Shown one piece after another: positions 1 through 5,800 of a stretch of 5,999 nt of DNA; within the stretch, counting starts at the first letter, position 1, and the number at the start of each line of letters is the position of its first letter. Source of the stretch: Actinomycetota bacterium (GTDB taxonomy: Bacteria; Actinomycetota; Actinomycetes; S36-B12; UBA10799). The stretch is from assembly GCA_003452655.1 (NCBI GenBank), contig DMNR01000178.1, positions 1 through 5,999 of the forward strand. The letters run 5' to 3'. A program made the translations under genes and the position numbers. The notes beneath the pieces are model-generated. The model was not told where the DNA came from. It did not search any database and saw only the letters and a list, made by a program, of their open reading frames with translations.

Positions 1-63
1 GCTTTGAACACCGTCATTCTCCCATACAGGAAGGCCTCTCTGCGCATCTACAGCCCCATCCAC
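1..63 (-). CDS. Possible 5' end of an unrecognised gene running off the left edge
   Basis: On the minus strand, a GTG at 61-63 opens a frame that runs without a stop to the window edge (21 codons, beginning MDGAVDAQRGLPVW). A GGAG lies only 2 nt before this GTG, closer than usual. A second candidate is the ATG at 15-17 (MTVFKA...), which has GGGAGA directly before it. The gene would lie 33 nt downstream of the EACC1-like gene on the same strand and in the same frame, so the two could be one operon. EACC1-type genes are normally followed by an effector gene (caspase-like or trypsin-like peptidase), so that is the natural guess, but nothing in these few residues identifies a family. The stretch could also be untranslated. 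Confidence 0.28.
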   Translation of the reverse strand, partial: MDGAVDAQRGLPVWENDGVQS

Positions 64-96
64 CGCTCCAATATCGGTGGATCCAGGTTCAAGCTG

Positions 97-552
97 TCAA
101 ATGTTGCGCCGCCCGATAGCGAAGGCTTGACGTATCCGGGCTACCCGAGAGGAGGTAGTACGGTTCGCCGAACGAGCCGAGGGACCAGATTCGAGCGCTG
201 CCCGGAGGAATTCCGTAACCGCCTCTATTGGTACGTCTCCATTGACCTCGAGGTCAATTGCTCGTCCATTGCGCCTACCGGAGATACGGATGGTCTCGCT
301 GGATCGATGCGACCGGTTGACGACCCAAGCCGAGAAAGATCGAATTGACTCAGGAGCCTGCATCAACGTTACCAGAGTCACAGACGAGTTGACTGCGACC
401 GAGACAACTGCTTCTAGTGCCAGCCCCCGGACCGCCGGAATCTCGCTCACCAGGCACGCCTCGAATAACTCCTCCGCCGAGTCGAGAGGAATGGCAATCA
501 CTACTGAACTAGGGTTGTCCGAGACCGAGGTTCGATTAGCCCTGGATGCCAC
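97..552 (-). CDS. Small EACC1-like protein (putative effector-associated component of a conflict system)
   Basis: This is a 151-residue protein with a GTG start and TGA stop. The start is chosen because an in-frame TAG lies 9 nt upstream and a good -10 box (TAGAAT) ends 6 nt before the GTG, which suggests a leaderless transcript; no Shine-Dalgarno is visible. There is no signal peptide. The core (about residues 17-120) reads strand (VVIAIPL), helix (SAEELFEACL), a small-residue hydrophobic stretch (LEAVVSVAVNSSVTLVTLM), helix (SIRSFSAWVVNR), two strands (ETIRISGRRNGRAIDLEV) and a closing helix (AVTEFLRAAL). This order, especially the helix ending in W followed by a '.I.I.GR..GR.IDL.V' hairpin, matches my memory of EACC1, described as a constant partner of variable peptidase-type effectors in NTP-dependent conflict systems. 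About 30 Arg/Ser-rich residues follow and may be disordered. The family call is from recall only. An alternative is an unrelated small alpha/beta protein. Confidence 0.5.
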   Translation of the reverse strand: MASRANRTSVSDNPSSVVIAIPLDSAEELFEACLVSEIPAVRGLALEAVVSVAVNSSVTLVTLMQAPESIRSFSAWVVNRSHRSSETIRISGRRNGRAIDLEVNGDVPIEAVTEFLRAALESGPSARSANRTTSSRVARIRQAFAIGRRNI

Positions 553-558
553 CCGAAG

Positions 559-564
559 ATTCTA
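559..564 (-). promoter_or_regulatory. -10 box of a probable leaderless promoter for the EACC1-like gene
   Basis: The minus strand reads TAGAAT, then CTTCGG, then the GTG start. A TANNNT box 6 nt before a start codon is the usual layout for leaderless transcripts in actinobacteria. The TAG in the box is also an in-frame stop, so the gene cannot extend further upstream. No good -35 hexamer is visible; the 17-nt position holds TCGCAC. Confidence 0.55.
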
Positions 565-581
565 ACGCAATAGCCAGCTCG

Positions 582-612
582 GTGCGACGGTGAGTTCTAA
601 TGTTCACCGCAC
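582..612. repeat. Imperfect inverted repeat overlapping the -35 region of the EACC1-like gene
   Basis: GTGC and GGTGA pair with TCACC and GCAC around a 10-base centre, with three unpaired bases (gac) in the left arm. The left arm covers the expected -35 position of the leaderless promoter at 559-564, so it could be an operator. It is not followed by a T run, which argues against an intrinsic terminator. Confidence 0.35.
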
Positions 613-614
613 GC

Positions 615-640
615 CAGGGCTTCAGCGTAACGCTGGCCTG
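615..640. repeat. Stem-loop with TAA loop
   Basis: CAGCG-TAA-CGCTG forms a perfect inner stem. It is extended outward by CAGG(G)C pairing with GCCTG, with one bulged G and two unpaired T on the left arm, giving about 10 pairs in all. It lies two bases beyond the inverted repeat at 582-612. There is no T tract. Its role is unknown; it may be a remnant of mobile DNA, since a decayed transposase fragment starts just to its right. Confidence 0.35.
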
Positions 641-652
641 CTGATTGAATAG

Positions 653-776
653 GCCATACTGGCCGGACTGGCGCTCCGCTTTCGCAATTTCGCCAACTAC
701 TGCATCCTAGTGCTGCTCTACGCCGGAGCCTCCAATTGGGAGCTATTTCCAACCCTCAGCCTCGCCGAAATCCGAT
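653..776 (+). pseudogene. Decayed C-terminal remnant of an ISL3-like (IS1096-type) transposase
   Basis: The plus-strand frame between the TAG at 650-652 and about 776 translates to a tail containing LRFRNFANYCILVLLYAG followed by ASNWELFPTLSLAEIR. This resembles, from memory, the C-terminal end of one actinobacterial ISL3 subgroup, which reads roughly 'FGFRNF.NYR.R.LLYAG.PNW.LL.T.TP'. The usual Arg residues after NY are replaced (NYCILV). No start, catalytic part or terminal repeats of such an element are present, so this is a fossil. It differs from the end of the intact transposase in this window (LSAINLSCGPTTI...), so it comes from a different element and not from a duplication of that one. 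Beyond 776 the frame stays open, but its composition no longer looks like protein. The match rests on recall of a short segment. Confidence 0.4.
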
Positions 777-973
777 GGCCCAGTAGGCAAGGGCTCTCAG
801 ATGTACGCCTTCAGCAGATCGCTCACTATCAGAACCACCAACCCAGGGACCCCGCAATGCGAATTGGAACCTCCGGCCAATGCGTCATTAGGTCAGATAC
901 ACCTCATCCTTTAGCCGCCAGGACCAAAGCCCCTTGTCGCATCGTGTCAAGACCAATCCGTGGTCGCTACCAA
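777..973. other. Non-coding stretch left of the insertion sequence
   Basis: I see no gene, RNA gene or clear repeat here. Open frames in this interval are rich in Arg, Ser, Cys and Pro and look like chance frames. Together with 2444-2750 it formed one intergenic region before the insertion sequence arrived. Confidence 0.5.
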
Positions 974-981
974 CCGAATAG
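974..981. repeat. Left copy of the 8-bp target site duplication (CCGAATAG)
   Basis: CCGAATAG occurs directly outside the left terminal repeat and again directly outside the right one at 2436-2443. Eight bases is the duplication length typical of the ISL3 family. An extra G follows each copy, so the exact cut could shift by one base, but the symmetry of the terminal repeats favours this assignment. Confidence 0.85.
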
Positions 982-1004
982 GGTTCTCCTGACGTTTGTG
1001 TCGG
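982..1004 (+). repeat. Left terminal inverted repeat of the insertion sequence
   Basis: It reads GG, then CTCCTGACGTT from 986. It matches the reverse complement of 2413-2435 at 19 of 23 positions; mismatches fall at the third, fourth, 16th and 21st bases. The transposase stop codon lies 4 bp inside it. Confidence 0.88.
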
Positions 1005-1008
1005 TGGG

Positions 1009-2262
1009 TCAGGCGGCCTGAACGATGGTCGGGTGTGGGCCGGGGATGGTGGTTGGGCCGCAGGACAGGTTGATGGCTGAGAGCGCGGATTCGGCGGTGT
1101 GGAATCCGTGGGCTCGGGCGAAAATCGCCCGGATAGCGGAGTGGGTGCCTTCGTTTCGGGCGTTGGTGATCCCGTAGAACCAGGCGTTGGTGACTTCTTT
1201 GAACCGCAGGCGGAGGGTGCGGGCCAACCGGACGAACGCTGGAAGCCGGGAGCGTTGGGCCCAGGCGATCCACCGTTCGAGGAGCAGCACCGATTCGTCG
1301 AAGCCGAGGGTGTGGTCGGCGTAGATCCCGCGCAGGCCTTCTTTGAGCTTGTATGCCCGCCAGATCCTCCCGCCGGCCCGTTTGATCGCAGCGATCTGGA
1401 CGGTCTGTGTGTCGGTGAGCTTCTCGGGGTTTTTCAACAGCACGAACCTGGTGCCCTTGAACGTCTTCGCCGCGTCGGGGTCGACCTTGCGCATCTCACG
1501 CCACTGATCCCGCCGGGTGTCATCGAGAGCTTTCGTGGCCATCGCAACCGCGTGGAACGGGTCCAAACAGATCGCCGCGTTCGGGGCGTTCTCACGGGTG
1601 GCTTTCGCATACGGGGCACCGAAGTCCATCGAGATCGCTTCCAGCTGGGCGGTCTTGTCGGGGCCGAGCTGTTCGAAGAACGCCTCCAGGGTGACCGCCC
1701 TGCGGCCCTTCGCGCCCCAGATCACCTGGCCGGTGTCGTGGTCGACGACGAGGGTCAGATATTTGTGGCCGCGTTTCCACGAGATCTCATCGACACCAAT
1801 ACGGACGATCCCCTCGATCCGTGAGAGGTCGGCGGTCGTGGGCACGACACGTTCGATAATCCGATTGACGGTCCGCCACGACACCCGACACAGCACCGAC
1901 GTAGCGGTCCAGTCCATCGTTTTGGCGCACCACACCACCAGGTTCTCGACGTCGCGAGTGACCCTGGTGCCGGGCCGGGCGAACGGGACGGCCTCGAGTC
2001 GGACCCCGTGGTTGGGGCAACGAACCCGTCGGAGCGAGCACTCGATGACCACCAGCCGTCCGCACATGTCGAGGTGACGCCAACGCGATGGCTTGGGTCG
2101 CTGGTCATAGGACGCCCGGGTCGAGTACTTGCAGTCGGGACACTCGAGCTTCTGCCGGGTGAGCCGGACAGTGACGGTGATCTGGTCGGGTTGAAAGTTG
2201 ACGGCCCTGACTCGGGTGGCGGGCAGGCCCATCAGACGGTTGAATACTGTGGTGACGCGCAC
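1009..2262 (-). CDS. ISL3-family transposase (IS204/IS1001/IS1096/IS1165 type), intact
   Basis: This 417-residue DDE transposase would catalyse cut-and-join movement of the surrounding element by binding its terminal repeats. The start is the GTG at 2260-2262, because GGAGA sits 6 nt before it; longer readings into the element's leader and a later ATG (residue 11) are less likely. In order: an N-terminal zinc-ribbon region with C41-x2-C44 and C82-x2-H85; a helix-turn-helix-like stretch around residues 104-140; then the catalytic core with D158 in IGVDEISW, D213 in SMDF, D234 in CLDPFH and E371 in NARNEG. The C-terminal helix ends GFHTAESALSAINL, as in the family. D158, D234 (or D213) and E371 are the probable catalytic triad. 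Length is normal for ISL3. No frameshift or internal stop is present. The gene ends 4 bp from the left terminal repeat. Confidence 0.95.
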   Translation of the reverse strand: MRVTTVFNRLMGLPATRVRAVNFQPDQITVTVRLTRQKLECPDCKYSTRASYDQRPKPSRWRHLDMCGRLVVIECSLRRVRCPNHGVRLEAVPFARPGTRVTRDVENLVVWCAKTMDWTATSVLCRVSWRTVNRIIERVVPTTADLSRIEGIVRIGVDEISWKRGHKYLTLVVDHDTGQVIWGAKGRRAVTLEAFFEQLGPDKTAQLEAISMDFGAPYAKATRENAPNAAICLDPFHAVAMATKALDDTRRDQWREMRKVDPDAAKTFKGTRFVLLKNPEKLTDTQTVQIAAIKRAGGRIWRAYKLKEGLRGIYADHTLGFDESVLLLERWIAWAQRSRLPAFVRLARTLRLRFKEVTNAWFYGITNARNEGTHSAIRAIFARAHGFHTAESALSAINLSCGPTTIPGPHPTIVQAA

Positions 2263-2330
2263 GGGTGATCTCCGTTCGAGGTTTAGGTCTAGACACCCCA
2301 AATCCTGACCGGCCCACCCGTGCGCGTCAC
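2252..2330 (-). promoter_or_regulatory. Perfect 16-bp inverted repeat covering the transposase start codon
   Basis: Arms at 2252-2267 and 2315-2330 are exact reverse complements (minus-strand start-side arm: CACCCGTGCGCGTCAC), separated by 47 bases. The arm nearer the gene contains the GTG start codon and lies 3 bases after the GGAGA ribosome site. A transcript that includes both arms could fold so that the start codon is buried. A transcript starting inside the 47-base spacer would lack the other arm. Known elements such as IS10 and IS50 use this kind of structure to block translation from outside transcripts; applying that to this element is inference. Confidence 0.6.
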
Positions 2331-2412
2331 ACCGACCTTCTGAACCTCGCACCTCACAACCCCACAGCCCGCTCCCACCAACGGAACCGCCACTCGTCAG
2401 CCCGAAATCAGG

Positions 2413-2435
2413 CCCACACGAACGTCAGGAGCGCC
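2413..2435 (-). repeat. Right terminal inverted repeat of the insertion sequence
   Basis: Read on the minus strand it begins GGCG, then CTCCTGACGTT, pairing with the left end at 982-1004 with four mismatches. It is directly followed by the right target duplication. Confidence 0.88.
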
Positions 2436-2443
2436 CCGAATAG
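2436..2443. repeat. Right copy of the 8-bp target site duplication (CCGAATAG)
   Basis: Identical to 974-981. Removing the element and one copy restores a continuous sequence joining base 981 to base 2444. Confidence 0.85.
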
Positions 2444-2732
2444 GCGAGAGTCAGCTCGCTGCCCAACTTCCATTGGTGGTTCCTTGCGCGACGCGTGCGC
2501 TTTGTCTGCGAACTGCAGGTCACCCGGACGGCGTTTTGACGATGAGACATCGCACATCAACACCATTGGAGCGAGACATCTCAGAGCGGAGGCGGGCGTA
2601 GGTCTGGTAAGGGGGCCGTGAATTGCACGACCAATATACTCATTGCTGGACTGATGTAAGGTCGCTGCAACCAAGCGGCCTCGATCCACCTAGGCCTCTG
2701 CGCGGACTTCAGAAGGGTGCCGTCACAACCAG
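2444..2732. other. Intergenic DNA between the insertion sequence and the CHAT gene promoter region
   Basis: I see no convincing gene. GAGACATC occurs twice as a direct repeat (2544-2551 and 2573-2580, 29 bp apart). A small stem GCGAG/CTCGC lies at 2444-2459. A TATACT hexamer at 2635-2640 could be a -10 box but has no suitably spaced -35. Open frames in this stretch have chance-like composition. Confidence 0.45.
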
Positions 2733-2738
2733 TACAAT
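2733..2738 (+). promoter_or_regulatory. Candidate -10 box upstream of the CHAT gene
   Basis: TACAAT would place a transcript start near 2745, giving a leader of about 50 bases that carries the 20-bp dyad and the GGGAGG ribosome site. No clear -35 hexamer is present. The alternative box TAGATT at 2753-2758 would give a leaderless transcript from the ATG at 2766. Confidence 0.3.
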
Positions 2739-2744
2739 AAGGTT

Positions 2745-2764
2745 CGCCGCACTAGATTGCGGCG
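2745..2764. promoter_or_regulatory. 20-bp dyad overlapping a -10-like box, possible operator
   Basis: CGCCGCA and TGCGGCG are perfect 7-base inverted arms around a 6-base centre (CTAGAT). The dyad covers the TAGATT box at 2753-2758. Size and position suit a dimeric repressor site; as RNA it would be a stem-loop 5' of the ribosome site. No T run follows, so it is not an intrinsic terminator. Confidence 0.4.
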
Positions 2765-2765
2765 C

Positions 2766-2813
2766 ATGGATCCGGCGCTGAAGTTGGGAGGCAAACATCA
2801 CATCTCGAAGTGA
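2766..2813 (+). CDS. Short leaderless-type upstream frame (15 codons), or displaced 5' end of the CHAT gene
   Basis: ATG at 2766 follows TAGATT with a 7-nt gap, the same layout as the EACC1-like gene's start. It encodes MDPALKLGGKHHISK and stops at TGA 2811-2813. It is in a different frame from the CHAT gene and overlaps that gene's upstream extension. Two readings fit. It may be a short upstream peptide covering the CHAT ribosome site. Or it may be the original N-terminus of the CHAT protein, put out of frame by an indel of one or two bases before 2811. It may also be chance. Confidence 0.25.
   Translation: MDPALKLGGKHHISK
2786..2799 (+). promoter_or_regulatory. Strong Shine-Dalgarno (GGGAGG) followed by ATC in the CHAT frame
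   Basis: GGGAGG at 2786-2791 is followed after 5 nt by ATC at 2797-2799, exactly where a start codon belongs and in frame with the CHAT protein. The frame is open from 2782. The 26 codons from ATC to the first canonical start (GTG 2875) encode protein-like helical sequence (EAEQDDRAVELLISTWQAV). This suggests either a rare ATC start or an ATG that has mutated to ATC. Confidence 0.45.
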
Positions 2814-2874
2814 GGCTGAACAAGACGACAGGGCAGTCGAGCTTCTAATCTCGACATGGCAAGCGGTTGACCGC

Positions 2875-5800
2875 GTGGTCGATATTGCGCAGGGAACGAA
2901 TGTTCTCCACATCGCAGCTTTGGCCGGCGAACTCTGCGTCACCAGTGCTGTCGCCACCCGGGCCTCGCACGTCGCACTCGAATCAGTTCATCGCGATCGG
3001 GCTAGCGATTCGCTTGTGCTGCTTGAGCTATTGCTTGCCGCCATCGGCGGCCAAGAAGAACGAGGTATCGCTTCGACGGAACTTCGGCAGATTGCGCTTA
3101 CCGGAATTTGCGACGTGTCAACACAAAAGCTGACGGTCGCCGCCGACTGGGCGGCGCTCGACAAAGGCATCGACGCTTCTCGTGAGTTGGAACGTATCGC
3201 AGAATCAAGTCGTGACCCCGCAGCACGATCTGATGCCCGCTTTCGAGCTGGAAATCTGCTCGCCGCTCCATTCATGGCGATCGAATCCGTCGCCGCGTAC
3301 CCGGCACTAGCTCATCAGTGGCGCAATCGAGCCGCAGATGACCTGGTATTCAAGCGGCTGCTAGCTACAGGTCAGAGAGGTAAACTGCCGCACGAATTCT
3401 TGGCCGAAAGCGAACGTCATCTTCGAGCCGCATTGGGGAATTATGGCTGGGCGTCAGAAGCCCAGTGTGCCGGAATACTCGTCTCCGTGCTGCGATGGCG
3501 AGAAGCGCTGGGCGTGATCAGCACCGGCAAACATCACGACGTAGACCCTGACGAGTTGGAGCGACTATGCCACCGCGCAATCGGCGACGGCCTAACGACG
3601 GAATATTCGTTGAGCGTCTCCATCTGCGGCGTCCTGCAAGCCATAGGTCGGGCGTACCCCGCCCGGATTTTGGATCGAGTGATCACCGCAGACCCAGAAG
3701 AGCTCTATAGGAGCGTCGGGCCTACCGCCTTGGGCTCGGTGATATCTAACGTGATCACGATACTCATACCTGAACCGGACCGTGCGTTTGAAGTCCTCCA
3801 GCGATTCTATCCCGCTATCGAACGGCTGGAGACACGAGCACGCGAAGACGTTCTCCGTAGCATGGGTCATCTATTCTGGCTGGAACCGATTCTTAATGTC
3901 GTCAACAGCGAACTAGACGAACCTTCCAAGTTTGAGGCTTACGCTAGGGCGACACCCCTGGGATCTCTTGAACGGGTTCGCCGCCTAGCGGCTTCGGCGG
4001 ACCGTTGGGCGTGTGAAGGCGTAGTTCGCAACGACCTCCTTCGCGAGGCTCGGGCATCCGATCCAGAATTTGCCTCAGCTCACAACGAACTATTTCGGAT
4101 CCTTGACGGGGTCGTTCATGCCGACGCTGGTGCAGCGCTTGCAACGCGGCCAGAAAGACGAACCAAGGCCCTGCAACACTTGGGGAAATCGGCGGCGATG
4201 TTCGCTGAACTCGGACTTGGGAACGCGCTGTTGGAGAGTCTCGACCATGTCGCGAAACTCTGTGAACAGGCGACTCAAAGCGAGGCGAAGATTGTCCTTA
4301 ATACCCTCGCTCCGCACGCGCTGGCGATCGCGATTGCGGCCGAGCCCGCATCCAGTACCAGGCTTCAGGAACTCTGGTACTTGCTTCTATCTCGATTCGG
4401 ATTTGGCAACCCAAGTTGGCTTCGCGTCAGGTTGCATTCAATCAGCGGACGCAGCCCACGGCCTCGGATGCTCGATGGGGCCAGCATCTTCACGCTTCAG
4501 CAACTTGTCAACGGTTTTCGTTACGCCGCTCTGTTGGAAGGAGATTCCGGTATCTCGGTCGCCGAAGTCCCCGAGGCAGCCGAGAACCTTACTCTCCTAA
4601 CAGAGATGCAGGCACTTGGAGCGGTAGCCGATCCCCACGTGGCGCATCTTGACCGTGAGCTAGAACTCGTGGTCCCAGTCGACGACACTCAGAAGCCCGG
4701 CCCGGCCCGCCCGGCCCGGGAGGTCCAAGAAAACCTCGAGAGGTCATTCGACCGGATGTTACAAATCGCATTCCTTCGTCGTTCCGGGGAACCACGTCTA
4801 GCCACGATCGATGAGATCGCGTCAAGTCTTCCCGACGATGCACTGATCTGGTCCATGGCGCGAGCTCTCTATCATCCACCGCTCAACTCAACTATCTGGT
4901 CAACGCTCGTCAGCTCGGAAGGCTCGATCGCAATCGAGCAACAGGCTCAGCCGCTCCTTCGTGGAGGATTGGATATCGAAGGCTACCGACTCACTGGACT
5001 GGAAGCTCTGGTGTTCGGAGCACGCCTAGAAATCTCAAAGGTGCGTCCTGGTTTGGGCTCAGGCGAAACGGCGCAGACCAACTTCCTGACAGACGTATTC
5101 GGCCCCGTAGCTAAGGCATTGCTTGACTATGCGTCGGCCGGTTACAAAAGGCTGGTTATCATACCAGACGGCCCACTTCACTTCTTTCCATTTCACCTAA
5201 TGAACCTGGGAGACGGTCTGTTGGCGGACCACTTCCTAACTACAATTGCACCGAGCGTCCGCCACGCTGTCCCAACGCTCGTTCATCCGGATCGGGGCGG
5301 CCGTGCTGTCAGTTCGTTCGGCATGTCGTTTAGCTCCGGCGAGGGCCAATACAGCGCCCTGCCAGGCGCTAACAGCGAGTCGACAACCGTTGCTAGTGCT
5401 TTCGGCGAGTCCTGCTTTCAGGACAACGAAGCCACAAAGGAACGGGTCCTTGCGGCGCTTAGTCGCGACCGCCGTGTCCACATTGCCACCCACGGTTCAC
5501 ATCACCCATCGGCTCCAGCATTCCAATCGATAGTTCTTAGCGATGGCGAAGGCGGACTTGTGCGCCTGTTTGCGTATGAAGTCCTATCGCTCGATCTCAG
5601 AGGGCTCGAGGTCGTCAGCCTCGGAGCATGCGAAACTGGTCTTGGACGAGTGGATTTGTTCGGGAATCTCCGTGGCATAACGTCCTCCCTTCTTGCCCGA
5701 GGTGTGAGGTGCGTGATTGCGGCACTTTGGCCAGTCTCAGACGCAGCGGCCGAACTCTTCTTTGGGACGTTCTACCGTGAACTTGCCGCCGGAACCGATG

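Larger units (their letters stand above)
982..2435 (-). mobile_element. Complete ISL3-family insertion sequence (1454 bp)
   Basis: The element carries one transposase gene on the minus strand and is bounded by inverted repeats at 982-1004 and 2413-2435 (19 of 23 positions match, both starting GG). These are flanked by identical 8-bp direct repeats. Element length, repeat length and 8-bp duplication all fit the ISL3 family. The transposase is intact, and the target duplications are identical, so the insertion is probably recent. It sits in the intergenic region between the divergent EACC1-like and CHAT genes and interrupts no recognisable gene. About 150 bp lie between the transposase start and the right terminal repeat; that leader contains a perfect 16-bp inverted repeat (see separate entry). 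I cannot say whether this IS has a name. Confidence 0.92.

Noticed and set aside
4..565. Plus-strand open frames at 4-348 and 242-565
   Set aside because: Both lie opposite the EACC1-like gene, and their sequences show no family pattern or ribosome site.
1099..1824. 241-codon plus-strand open frame opposite the transposase
   Set aside because: It is the reverse-strand shadow of a clearly real ISL3 transposase; it is rich in Gly, Arg, Val and Pro and has no recognisable domain.
653..2621. Open frame of about 169 codons that forms across the restored empty site (653-981 joined to 2444-2621)
   Set aside because: Beyond the transposase-like first 40 codons the translation is Arg/Ser/Cys-rich and not protein-like, so I do not think the insertion broke a functional gene.
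2796..2815. Programmed +1 frameshift joining the 2766 frame to the CHAT frame
   Set aside because: The site near AAG TGA lacks a recognised slippery sequence, so an indel or a separate start is simpler.
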